NCBI RefSeq assembly: GCF_021531315.1
Contig: NZ_JAFBIQ010000006.1
Span: 1-64,000 of the forward strand
From: Oscillibacter valericigenes
Lineage (GTDB): Bacteria > Bacillota > Clostridia > Oscillospirales > Oscillospiraceae
Direction of reading: 5' to 3'
Length of the DNA stretch: 64,000 nucleotides
Below the pieces are notes generated by a model, which worked only from the letters and a program-made list of their open reading frames with translations, was not told where the DNA came from and did no database searches. The position numbers were made by a program, and so were the translations under genes. Below, one piece after another: positions 44,855-54,057 of this stretch. Position 1 is the first letter of the stretch; each line of letters begins with the position of its first letter.

Positions 44855-45394
44855 TCAGGTGGCGAGCAGACCCGCCGCGCGCAGGCTTGCGAGCAGCGCG
44901 TTGAGCTGAGCCGCCGTGTTGCCGGGATCGGTGGTGTCTGCGACCGCCGCCGCGGGACGGATCGTCGCCGCGGGGCCGGTGGGGCCGACAGGCCCCTGAG
45001 GACCGTCAGCGCCGACAGGACCGACAGGACCCTGCGGGCCGGTAGGCCCGGTGGGACCGGCAGGACCAACTGCACCGACTGCACCGGCAGGCCCCTGCGC
45101 ACCCTGAAGGCCCTGCGGGCCCATGGGACCCGTGGGACCCTGTGCTCCCTGCGCGCCCGCCGGACCGGCAGGACCCTGCGGGCCTTGCAGACCCTGCACG
45201 CCCTGCGGCCCCGTGGGACCGATGGGACCGGGAACGCCCTGAAGCCCCTGCACGCCCTGCGGACCGGTCGGACCGATCACGCCGTAGGGCGGATACGGAG
45301 GCGGCGGACACGGCGGCGGGCAAGGACGCGGGCAGCACGGATTTTCGCAGCAGCTATTGCCGCAATTACCCTGATAACGATTGATAGCGATCAC
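44855..45394 (-). CDS. Collagen-like repeat protein (BclA-like)
   Basis: 179 residues. A Cys/Pro-rich N-terminus ([19 protein letters not shown]) is followed by about 33 Gly-X-Y triplets, often GPTGPQG and GPAGPAG (about 41-140), then a short Ala/Leu-rich C-terminal domain. Such proteins form triple helices on exosporium or cell surfaces. There is no signal peptide, which suits a spore-surface protein made in the mother cell. Repeats this regular make the gene prone to length change. AAGGAGGGT precedes the ATG. Confidence 0.87.
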   Translation of the reverse strand: MIAINRYQGNCGNSCCENPCCPRPCPPPCPPPPYPPYGVIGPTGPQGVQGLQGVPGPIGPTGPQGVQGLQGPQGPAGPAGAQGAQGPTGPMGPQGLQGAQGPAGAVGAVGPAGPTGPTGPQGPVGPVGADGPQGPVGPTGPAATIRPAAAVADTTDPGNTAAQLNALLASLRAAGLLAT

Positions 45395-45472
45395 CCTCCT
45401 TGAGAGCCTTCGGCGGCGCGCCGCCGAGGGCGCAGACCTTTGGCCTGCGGTTCAGTCTATGCGGCGAGACGC

Positions 45473-45502
45473 AAAAAGGTCCCGCCTGCTTGAGGCGGGA
45501 CC
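45473..45502 (-). terminator. Intrinsic terminator of metK
   Basis: On the minus strand a perfect 10-bp stem (45493-45502 with 45478-45487) is followed by TTTTT, about 30 bp after the metK stop. Confidence 0.85.
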
Positions 45503-45532
45503 CTTCAAGGGATATTCTCTTTTGCGCGGCGC

Positions 45533-46711
<1,179 letters not shown>

Positions 46712-46746
46712 AATTCTTTCTTTCCTTTCTTTTCTCGCGGGAGAAC

Positions 46747-46890
46747 AAAAAGCGCTCTGCCGAACCGACAGAGCGCGAAAACTTTTGCTTTCCCTCATCT
46801 TTCGATTCGTTCGACGGATTTGGCACCTTGCATTGCAGGTTGTCGTGGTATCATCGGGCCGTTCCCTCCACCACTCTTGATGAAGTATGA
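46747..46890 (-). promoter_or_regulatory. SAM-I (S-box) riboswitch of metK
   Basis: On the minus strand the S-box blocks appear in order: ATCAAGAG, GGTGGAGGGA, GGCCCGATGA, CAACCTGCA, AGGTGCCAAATCC and GATGAGG. An intrinsic terminator follows (stem 46752-46776, GCGCTCTG/CAGAGCGC, then TTTTT), a normal OFF switch. Confidence 0.95.
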
Positions 46891-46989
46891 ACTTTTGAAA
46901 CTTTGCTACGATATATTTTACCCATGCCAGGGCAGTTTGTCAACCGATTTTTTACGAAGCTGCGCAAATGGAAGCTTTTTCGTGCCCGC

Positions 46990-47136
46990 TCAGTCCGCCG
47001 TCTGGTGCGAGAGGATGCGCCAGTCCTCGCCGCTTTTTTGCAGTGTCAGCTTTCTTGCGGGGTTGCCCGGCAGATAGCCCGCTGTCCACAGAGAAACGGT
47101 ATCGGCGTCCTTTTCACCGTAATAGGGGACGAACAT
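46990..47136 (-). pseudogene. Possible gene remnant or 48-residue protein
   Basis: A 48-codon frame (MFVPYYGEKDADTVSLWTAG to the end LSHQTAD) has host-like codon use and reads like the C-terminal part of a small secreted protein. The frame extends about 14 codons upstream before a stop. No ribosome binding site is seen, so it is probably a decayed gene; a real small gene cannot be excluded. Confidence 0.35.
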
Positions 47137-47191
47137 ACCGGGGGGAAAAGTCAAGCAGCGGCGGAATTTTTGCGGAATTTATAATTTGGTA

Positions 47192-47220
47192 ATGACTTTT
47201 CCCAACACATGGGGTACAAT
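47192..47220 (+). promoter_or_regulatory. Promoter for the rhomboid-like gene
   Basis: ATGACT, a 17-bp spacer and TACAAT (47215-47220). It lies inside the longest open frame and so supports the downstream TTG start at 47258. Confidence 0.55.
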
Positions 47221-47257
47221 GCTGGATAAGCTATTATTGCCACGGGAGGAATCGACC

Positions 47258-48133
47258 TTGAACTCACTTCGCCGCCGCATCGACCGCTTCTGCGTTCTGC
47301 ATCCGAATTTCGGTATTCCGAACCTGATGCTCTACATCGTCATCGGCAACATCGCCTTTTATCTGCTCTCCCTGTTTTCCTCGCTCAACAACACCTCGTT
47401 CTATTCCATTCTCAGCTTCAGCTGGGCGGGGCTCAAGGCGGGGCAGCTCTGGCGGCTTTTGTCGTTCAGCTTCTTGCCGATGGATACCCGACCTTTTTGG
47501 CTGCTCGTGAGCTGCTACTTTTACTACTGGATCGGCTCGACGCTCGAGCGCGAGTGGGGTACGGCAAAGTTCACCATCTACTACCTCAGCGGCGTGCTGC
47601 TCACGGCGCTCGGCGCGGTGCTTACGAGCCTGCTCACGGGCATTGACTATCAGGTCGCGGGCGCGGCGTATGTGAACCTTGCGATGTTTTTCGCCTTCGC
47701 AACGCTCTATCCCGACGCGCAGGTGCTGCTGTTCTTTATCATTCCGATCAAGATCAAGTGGCTCGCCATTTTGGACGCTTGCTACTTCGCGTATATCATC
47801 TTCTTCTGTGCCGCCGCGCGCTACTGGATCGGTGCGGTGCTGCCGCTCGTGGCGCTGCTGAACTTCTTCGTGTTCTTTGCGCCGGAGATCGGGCGCTTTG
47901 TCAAGCGCGAGCAGGTGAGAGGCAAGCAGGCGGCGCACTTCCACAACACCGTCCGTCAGACGCAGCGCGAGCAGGCCACGCAGGGCTACCGCCACAAGTG
48001 CGCGGTCTGCGGCCGCACGGATGCCACGAACCCGGAGCTGCAGTTCCGCTACTGCTCGAAGTGCGCGGGCTATCACTGCTTCTGCACCGACCATATTTTC
48101 AACCATGTTCATTTTACGGACGAGAATCCGTGA
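47258..48133 (+). CDS. Rhomboid-like membrane protein lacking the catalytic serine
   Basis: 291 residues when started at TTG 47258, nine bases after GGGAGG. Six or so membrane segments have the rhomboid order, with the WRLLSFSFLP loop and EREWGTAKFTIYY. The position of the GxSG active site reads VAGAAYV, so Ser is missing and it is probably not a protease. A C-terminal zinc-finger-like tail (CAVC, CSKC, then CFCTDH and H residues, about 243-287) follows. It may act as a membrane scaffold or chaperone like derlins. An HD-domain gene follows after 20 bp. Confidence 0.7.
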   Translation: MNSLRRRIDRFCVLHPNFGIPNLMLYIVIGNIAFYLLSLFSSLNNTSFYSILSFSWAGLKAGQLWRLLSFSFLPMDTRPFWLLVSCYFYYWIGSTLEREWGTAKFTIYYLSGVLLTALGAVLTSLLTGIDYQVAGAAYVNLAMFFAFATLYPDAQVLLFFIIPIKIKWLAILDACYFAYIIFFCAAARYWIGAVLPLVALLNFFVFFAPEIGRFVKREQVRGKQAAHFHNTVRQTQREQATQGYRHKCAVCGRTDATNPELQFRYCSKCAGYHCFCTDHIFNHVHFTDENP

Positions 48134-48153
48134 GCGTATAAGGAGGCTTTTTT

Positions 48154-48717
48154 ATGGCACTGACAAAAGAACAGGCGTGGGAGCTGCTCAACGAGTACAA
48201 CAAGGGCGAATTTCACCTCAAGCACGGGCAGATCGTCGGCGATGTGATGCGCTGGTACGCAAATGAGCTCGGCTACGGCGACGAGGCGGACTTCTGGGAG
48301 ACCGTGGGTCTCCTGCACGACCTCGATTTTGAGCTGTACCCCGACGAGCACTGCATCAAATCGCAGGAGCTCATGCGCGAGCACGGCCTTGACGAGCGTT
48401 TGATCCGCGCGACCGCCAGCCACGGCTACGGCCTGCACTTTGACGGTCTCCCCGAGCCGCAGCACGAGATGGAGAAGGTCCTCTTTGCCGCCGACGAGCT
48501 GACCGGCCTGATCGGCGCGGCTGCCATCATGCGCCCGAGCAAGAGCGTGGACGACCTTGAGGTCAAGTCCGTCAAGAAAAAGTACAAGGACAAGAAGTTC
48601 GCCGCCGGCTGCTCGCGCGAGGTCATCGAGCGCGGCGCGGAGATGCTCGGCTGGGACCTTGATACATTGATCGAGCGCACGATCCTCGCCATGCGCGCGA
48701 GCGAGCATGTGGATTGA
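48154..48717 (+). CDS. HD-domain hydrolase
   Basis: 187 residues with the HD phosphohydrolase signature: KHGQIVGDVM, GLLHDLDFELYPDEH (the HD pair) and a later D in DELTGLIGA. Such proteins cleave phosphoester bonds in nucleotides or RNA; the substrate is unknown. AAGGAGG precedes the ATG. It is followed by a strong terminator and may be cotranscribed with the rhomboid-like gene. Confidence 0.85.
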   Translation: MALTKEQAWELLNEYNKGEFHLKHGQIVGDVMRWYANELGYGDEADFWETVGLLHDLDFELYPDEHCIKSQELMREHGLDERLIRATASHGYGLHFDGLPEPQHEMEKVLFAADELTGLIGAAAIMRPSKSVDDLEVKSVKKKYKDKKFAAGCSREVIERGAEMLGWDLDTLIERTILAMRASEHVD

Positions 48718-48731
48718 GAAAAGGGAAGAGA

Positions 48732-48771
48732 AAAGGGAGCGACCGCTCAAAAGCGGCCGCTCCCTTTTTTG
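48732..48771. terminator. Bidirectional terminator
   Basis: A 17-bp stem (48732-48748 with 48753-48769) with one mismatch, loop CAAA, followed by T's. It lies between convergent genes. Confidence 0.85.
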
Positions 48772-48797
48772 TGCGAAAGGAGCTGTGATTTTTGCGC

Positions 48798-51740
48798 TTA
48801 CGCGAAGAGGTAGCCGTACTCGCCGCGCAGGGTGAAGATCAGCGCCTCAATGTCGACCGGCAGGTCGTTGTCGGAGGTGGAGAGGTCATAGTCGCGCTCG
48901 TCCGCCATGCGGACGCGGACATGCTCGCCGTCGAGGAAGAGGACGCCGGGGTTCGTGCTCTCGGCCATATCCTCCGCCGTCTGGAAGAGGGTGAACTTAT
49001 CGTGGCAGGGCTCGCTGGCGTAGGGGCAGAACTGCGTGCAGTTGCCGCACTCGTTGCACAGCTTGTCGATGTGGACGATCTGGTGGCTCTCGTCGGGCAT
49101 GACGATGGCGACATTCGCGCGGTTCGGGCAGGAGTCGACGCAGTTCTCGCAGATGGTGGAGCATTGCAGGCAGCGCTCGCCCTCGCACTTGCCGCTCATT
49201 CTGAGAATGCCGTGCTTGGCGATGGCGTCGGCCTCGGTGATGAAGGCCTGCGCGGGGATCTCATACTCGTAGGGCGCGCCGATCACAGCCTCGGCAAAGC
49301 GGGCGGCGTCGGCAATGCCCTCGACCACCGTGGCGGGGCCGCGGTGCGCGTCGCCCGCGCAGTACACGCCCTCAAGGTTGGTCTCAAACGCGGGACCCTT
49401 GCGCTCCATCTCGATGCCGTTCGATGCCATGAGGTCGGAATCGACCTGCTCGCCGACCGCGGAGAGCACGAGGTCGCAGGGAATGGTGAACTGCTCGCCG
49501 GACCTCATGGGGCTGCGGCGGCCGCTCTCGTCGGGCGCGCCGAGCACCATCCTGTCGCACAAAAGCTGCCCCTTGGCCTGCTTGACGGGGGCGGCGAGCT
49601 CGATGAACTCCACGCCGTCGGCGATGGCGAGCTGCAGCTCGTGCTCGTCGGCGGGCATGAACTTCTTCGTGCGGCGGTAGAGAATGGTCGCGTGCGCGCC
49701 CATGCGCTTGGCGACACGGGCAGCGTCCATCGCGGTGTTGCCTGCGCCGACGACCACGATGCTGCCGGAGAGGTTGGGCTTGACCTGCTTTTTCTCCTTC
49801 TTCATCCACTCAATGACGCCCTGCACATTGCCCTCGATGTCGAGCTTACCTGCCTTCCACGCGCCGGTGGCGAGGAGGATGTGGGTGTAGCCCATCTCCT
49901 TGAGCTCGGCGACGGAGGGGGCGGGTTTGCCGCACTTGACCTCGACGCCGTACTTCATCATGAGGGCAATGTCCTTGTCGATGGCCTCGTCGCTGATGCG
50001 GAAGGAGGGGATCACATAGCGCGGCACGCCGCCGAGCTTGCGCTCGCGCTCGAAGATGGTGGTCTCGATGCCGGCGCGGCCGCAGAAGTACGCCGCGGCG
50101 ATGCCTGTCGGGCCGCCGCCGACGATGGCGACGCGCTTGCCCTCGATGCGCTCGGGCTGCTTGATAGAGGCCATCAGAGCGTTGTAGCCCTTTTCGGCGG
50201 CAAGGAGCTTGGTGTCGCGGATGTGGACGCTCTCTTCATAGAAGTTGCGCGAGCACTTGCCCTGACAGCGGTGGGCGCAGATGGTGCCGGTGATGAAGGG
50301 CAGGGCGTTCCTCTCCGTGATGAGACGGAGCGCGGGGCCGTAGAGCCCCTTGCGGCACAGCTCGATGTACTCGGGAATGTCCTGCTCGATGGGGCAGCCG
50401 CCCTTGCAGGGGGCGATGAAGCAGTCGAGCCACGGCACCTGCTCGGTGGACTTGCGGCTGGGGAGCGGCTTGATGGGCTTGAGATGGTGATGGTCCGTGC
50501 GGGCCGCGGCGGCGAGGTCGGAGATGGCGGCGGAGTCGGTGCCGGCAAAGGCGCGATACTCCATCGGCTCGACCTTCTCGACCATCTGAAGCAGGCGGTT
50601 GTAGCCGCCGGGCTTCAAAATCGTGGTGGCGACGGTGATGGGCCAAATGCCCGCAGCAAAGAGCTTATCGCAGTTGAAGTACTCCGCGCCGCCTGCGAAC
50701 GAGATGCGCAGCTTGCCGCCGAACGCGCGGGAGATGCGGCTGCACATCTCGATGGTCAGCGGGAAGAGACTGCGGCCAGACATATACATTTCTTCGTTCG
50801 GAAGTTCGCCGCGTGTGGTGTCCACGGGGAAGGTGTTGGAGAGCTTGAGACCGAACTCCAGACCCTCCTTGTCCGCGAGCTTCTGCAAACGCTCGAACAT
50901 CGGCACCGCGTCCTCCCACTGGAGGTCCTCGTTGAAGTGATGCTCGTCGAACACGATGTAGTCGTAGCCCATGGAGTCGAGGATCGTGCGGGCGGTCTTG
51001 TAGCCGAGGATGGTGGGGTTGCACTTGACGAAGGTGTGCAGGTGCTTTTTGGTGAGCAGATAGCTTGCGATGCGCTCGATCTCCTGCGGCGGGCAGCCAT
51101 GGAGCGTGGAGACGGTGACCGAGCGCGAAACGCGCGGGGAGATGTGCGCGATGAAATCGCGCTCGGCGGGGAAGAGCTCGGTGAGGACACGCTTGCACTC
51201 CTTAAATTGCGGCGTCTTGCCCGCATCCATCATGTTGTCGATGTAGCTGTTGACCTTGCGGCCCTTGATGCCGTCTAAGTCATAGCCGACGGACATATTG
51301 AACACGAAGCCGTCGGGATCGCCGAGGCCGTAGACCCTGCTGATGGCCTTGAGCGCACACCACGCCTTGATGTACTCGTCCTGCGCCTGCTGCACGGTCA
51401 GCTCGGTGGACCACTCCTGATTGTAGCCCTCGTCGGCGGCGAGGATGCAGGGGCGCGGCACGCAGGCGGCAAGCTCAGCGCCGTCCATCTTCTGTACGGT
51501 CTTGACCTCGAAGAAGCGCGCGCCGGCAAAGTAGGCGGCGATGATGTTCTGCGCGAGCTGGCTGTTGGGGCCGGCGGCGGGGCCAAATGGGGTCTCGATG
51601 CGCTCGCCGAAGATGGGCAGGCTCTTGCCCGTGGCCTCATATTTCTTGTGGACGCCGAAGATGTCGCCGCTCTGGGCGTACTCGGTCACGATCCAGTTCA
51701 TCAGGGATGCGAACGGAATGGGATACATTTTTTCAGACAT
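48798..51740 (-). CDS. ygfK: YgfK-type putative selenate reductase/flavin-FeS oxidoreductase
   Basis: 980 residues. The N-terminal TIM barrel resembles dihydroorotate dehydrogenase; the middle is a GltD-like FAD/NAD(P) domain with CFIAPCKGGCP iron-sulfur ligands, VAIVGGGPTGIAAAY and VVVGAGNTAMDAA nucleotide-binding loops; the C-terminus has ferredoxin clusters (CLQCSTICENCVDSCP and CNECGNCTQFCP). The plan and length match YgfK of E. coli (about 1032). YgfK and SsnA occur together in clusters linked to anaerobic purine or urate breakdown. AAAGGAGG precedes the ATG. It lies 27 bp after ssnA. Confidence 0.9.
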   Translation of the reverse strand: MSEKMYPIPFASLMNWIVTEYAQSGDIFGVHKKYEATGKSLPIFGERIETPFGPAAGPNSQLAQNIIAAYFAGARFFEVKTVQKMDGAELAACVPRPCILAADEGYNQEWSTELTVQQAQDEYIKAWCALKAISRVYGLGDPDGFVFNMSVGYDLDGIKGRKVNSYIDNMMDAGKTPQFKECKRVLTELFPAERDFIAHISPRVSRSVTVSTLHGCPPQEIERIASYLLTKKHLHTFVKCNPTILGYKTARTILDSMGYDYIVFDEHHFNEDLQWEDAVPMFERLQKLADKEGLEFGLKLSNTFPVDTTRGELPNEEMYMSGRSLFPLTIEMCSRISRAFGGKLRISFAGGAEYFNCDKLFAAGIWPITVATTILKPGGYNRLLQMVEKVEPMEYRAFAGTDSAAISDLAAAARTDHHHLKPIKPLPSRKSTEQVPWLDCFIAPCKGGCPIEQDIPEYIELCRKGLYGPALRLITERNALPFITGTICAHRCQGKCSRNFYEESVHIRDTKLLAAEKGYNALMASIKQPERIEGKRVAIVGGGPTGIAAAYFCGRAGIETTIFERERKLGGVPRYVIPSFRISDEAIDKDIALMMKYGVEVKCGKPAPSVAELKEMGYTHILLATGAWKAGKLDIEGNVQGVIEWMKKEKKQVKPNLSGSIVVVGAGNTAMDAARVAKRMGAHATILYRRTKKFMPADEHELQLAIADGVEFIELAAPVKQAKGQLLCDRMVLGAPDESGRRSPMRSGEQFTIPCDLVLSAVGEQVDSDLMASNGIEMERKGPAFETNLEGVYCAGDAHRGPATVVEGIADAARFAEAVIGAPYEYEIPAQAFITEADAIAKHGILRMSGKCEGERCLQCSTICENCVDSCPNRANVAIVMPDESHQIVHIDKLCNECGNCTQFCPYASEPCHDKFTLFQTAEDMAESTNPGVLFLDGEHVRVRMADERDYDLSTSDNDLPVDIEALIFTLRGEYGYLFA

Positions 51741-51767
51741 CGTTGTTCCTCCTTTGGCTGTGATGGC

Positions 51768-53111
51768 TTAATACTCGCGGTGATTGAGGTCGCCCCAGAG
51801 TTTCTTCGCGGCCTCGAGGATGTGGGCGTTCTCCGCCTCCTCGTCGATGCCCACCAGCTGACGATCCAGCATGAGGGTCTTACCGGCGGCGATGGTGGTC
51901 TGGCACTGACGGCCCGTCATGCCGAAGATCATGTGGCCGTCGATATTCTCGTCGGAGAAGGGGGTGTAGGGCTTGTAGTCCATCACGATGATGTCCGCCG
52001 CGGCCCCGGCCTTCAAAACGCCCAGCGTATCGGGGAAGTACTTCTCGCCGATCTTGGCGTTGTTCTTAAAGAGCATATCCGTGACCTCGCACCAGCCGAC
52101 ATTGGGCAGGCAGTTCTGGCTCCGCTGGGAGCAGAGGGCCACCTTGAGGGATTCGAGCATATCGTTGGTGTAGGCGTCGGTGCCCATGCCCAGCAGGATG
52201 CCCCGCTTGTAGAGCTGGAGCACCGGGCAGATGCCGATGGCGTTGCCCATGTTGGATTCCGGGTTGTTCACCACCATGGTGCCGGTCTCCTGAATGATCT
52301 CCATTTCGGCGGTGTTCACATGGATGCAGTGGCCCAGAATGGTCTTGGGGCCGAGGATGCCGTGGTCCTGCAAACGCTGGATGGGGCGGCGTCCGTAATT
52401 CTGCAAGCTGTCGTACACATCGTTCATGCCCTCGGAGACGTGGATGTGGTAGCCCGTGCGGCCGTTGTTGGCCGCGGCCATGCGGTCAAAGGTCTTGTCG
52501 GAAATGGTGAACAGCGCGTGGCCACCGAACATGGCCGAGAGCATGGGGTCCTTGTTCTTTTCGCATTCCGTGATGAAGTCGGCGTTTTCCTGGATGGCCT
52601 GCAAGCACTTTTCCTCGCCGTCCCGGTCGCTGACCTCGTAGCACAGGCAGGAGCGCAGGCCCAGACGCTTGCTTTCCTCCGCAATGGTGTGGAGGGTGCC
52701 GGGGATCTCACCGTAGCTGGCGTGGTGGTCGAAGATGGTGGTCACGCCCTGCTTGATGGAGTCGATGTAGAGGGCGATGGCGCTGGCCCGTGTGCCGTCC
52801 ATCATCAGATGGCGGTCGATGGCCCACCATGTTCCGTCCAGCACCTCGTAGAAGTTGGTGGGGTTGTTGCCCACGATGGAAAGGCCCCGGGCGAGAGCGG
52901 AGTAGATGTGGGTGTGGGCGTTGATGAGGGCGGGCATGATCACGCCGCCCTTGGCGTCGATGATCTCCGCCTGCGGGTATTTGGCTCTCAGAGCGGCCTC
53001 CTCGCCGACCTCCACGATCTTCGCGCCCTCGTAGGCCACCGCGCCGTGTTCGTAGTAGCCCTGACCCTCCGGGTCGCGGGTGATAAGCCGTCCGTTGGTG
53101 ATGAGCTTCAT
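51768..53111 (-). CDS. ssnA: SsnA-type aminohydrolase
   Basis: 447 residues, amidohydrolase superfamily. Metal ligands are visible in ALINAHTHIYSALARGL, in HIHVSEGM, in LGHCIHVN and in GTDAYTNDM. It is the SsnA family, named from an E. coli stationary-phase gene and found beside ygfK in purine-degradation clusters. AAGGAGG lies before the ATG at 53111. The leader contains a terminator and alternative structures, so purine or redox status may control it; the substrate is not proven. Confidence 0.92.
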   Translation of the reverse strand: MKLITNGRLITRDPEGQGYYEHGAVAYEGAKIVEVGEEAALRAKYPQAEIIDAKGGVIMPALINAHTHIYSALARGLSIVGNNPTNFYEVLDGTWWAIDRHLMMDGTRASAIALYIDSIKQGVTTIFDHHASYGEIPGTLHTIAEESKRLGLRSCLCYEVSDRDGEEKCLQAIQENADFITECEKNKDPMLSAMFGGHALFTISDKTFDRMAAANNGRTGYHIHVSEGMNDVYDSLQNYGRRPIQRLQDHGILGPKTILGHCIHVNTAEMEIIQETGTMVVNNPESNMGNAIGICPVLQLYKRGILLGMGTDAYTNDMLESLKVALCSQRSQNCLPNVGWCEVTDMLFKNNAKIGEKYFPDTLGVLKAGAAADIIVMDYKPYTPFSDENIDGHMIFGMTGRQCQTTIAAGKTLMLDRQLVGIDEEAENAHILEAAKKLWGDLNHREY

Positions 53112-53161
53112 AATGCGTTCCTCCTTGGTGTGATCGTTTTGACTGATACTGCGGGGATAAC

Positions 53162-53260
53162 AAAAGGCGCTTCAAGCGAGTCTCACTCGCCCGAAACGCC
53201 AGCGTTTCTGCCGGAGTGATAGTTTCAGCCCGTGCGCGCAGCACTTCGTTACAGCTATCA
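53162..53260 (-). promoter_or_regulatory. Terminator/antiterminator leader of ssnA-ygfK
   Basis: On the minus strand: a TGATAG/CTATCA closing stem (53255-53260 with 53217-53222) with an inner GTGC/GCAC hairpin, then GAAACGC/GCGTTTC (53193-53208), then a long terminator stem (53166-53200) followed by TTTT. GGCGTTTC cannot be in both the middle and the last stem, so the leader can switch. No known riboswitch class was recognised. Confidence 0.65.
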
Positions 53261-53278
53261 GTCTTGGATTGTGGATTT

Positions 53279-53307
53279 ATTTTACAGGAAAGCGGGAACA
53301 ATTTCAA
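53279..53307 (-). promoter_or_regulatory. Promoter of ssnA-ygfK
   Basis: Minus strand TTGAAA (53302-53307), a 17-bp spacer and TAAAAT (53279-53284). A leader of about 160 nt follows. Confidence 0.7.
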
Positions 53308-53392
53308 TGGAAATTTCGTCAAAATCCGTGAAATGACCGGCGTGAAAACGGAGAAATCGCCCTTGGATTTTTGTGCAAAGCGATAAAAAAAG

Positions 53393-53545
53393 AAAAAAGC
53401 TGCCCCGCAGCGGCCGTGCAGACCCCGTCAAACCTGCACATGAGTTGCAGGTGGGTCGCCTCTGTCCGGTTTTACTGCTTCCAACTTCCAGCCGCAAAAT
53501 GCAGCCGGGAGGCCTGCAAACCACCGGAGCGTACCAGCGTCCCGT
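53393..53545 (-). ncRNA. Candidate structured RNA with terminator
   Basis: A GC-rich non-coding stretch. On the minus strand, TCCGGT/ACCGGA (53523-53528 with 53465-53470) encloses a 9-bp hairpin (53488-53508), followed by a GACCC-CCTGCA/TGCAGG hairpin (53421-53457) and a GCTGC/GCAGC terminator (53399-53411) with TTTTTT. A 6S-like RNA is one guess. The 5' end and promoter are not fixed. Confidence 0.4.
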
Positions 53546-53599
53546 ATGACGAAATGTGGGTTTATAAAGAGCCTGTCACGCACCCCGCAGGGCAGGAGC

Positions 53600-53887
53600 T
53601 TATTCCTCTTCGTCCGCCATCAGCTGCTCCATAAAGAGGTCGTAGACCTCGTTGAGCTCGTCCTCGTCGAGAATGTTCGAGAGCAGCTCCTCGCCGCCGA
53701 TCTGCTCGCTTTTGAGAATGATGAGGCCGTATTCGTCCTCATTTTCCTCCTCGCCCTCTTCCACAACGGGGAAAAAGGCCATGTAGGTCGTGCCGTTGTG
53801 CTCGAGCGCGTCTACATATTCCAGCTCGATGTCGTTGCCCTCGTCGTCCGTCAGCGTGACGAAATTCGGGCCGTAATCTTCACTCAT
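53600..53887 (-). CDS. DUF1292 family protein (YrzB-like)
   Basis: 95 residues, very acidic, with the DUF1292 pattern NFVTLTDDEGNDIELEYVD and the following YMAFFPV. The family often sits beside the Holliday-junction resolvase and IreB genes in Firmicutes, but here it stands alone. GGAGGAGG precedes the ATG at 53887; the upstream frame has no ribosome binding site. Function unknown. Confidence 0.85.
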   Translation of the reverse strand: MSEDYGPNFVTLTDDEGNDIELEYVDALEHNGTTYMAFFPVVEEGEEENEDEYGLIILKSEQIGGEELLSNILDEDELNEVYDLFMEQLMADEEE

Positions 53888-54057
53888 GGGGCTGTCCTCC
53901 TCCAAAGGATTTCCTGTTCGGTGAGTTGAGTATACCCCATTTTTAAGCACAATGCAAGTTTGACATCTGCGGGATTTTGTATTACAATAAATTATCTATC
54001 GCCAAAAGACAGCGGAGCGGAGCACCGCTTTTTCAATTCGCAAAAGGAGGTGGCGCA

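Noticed and set aside
44855-45394. Tandem repeats read as a CRISPR-like array
   Set aside because: They are Gly-X-Y codon repeats within one reading frame; there are no spacers.
46712-46798. N-terminal extension of metK upstream of 46711
   Set aside because: It would translate the riboswitch terminator; MetK proteins start at the ATG at 46711.
48792-51278. 828-codon open frame antisense to ygfK
   Set aside because: Composition-driven shadow; the minus strand encodes a full set of conserved domains.
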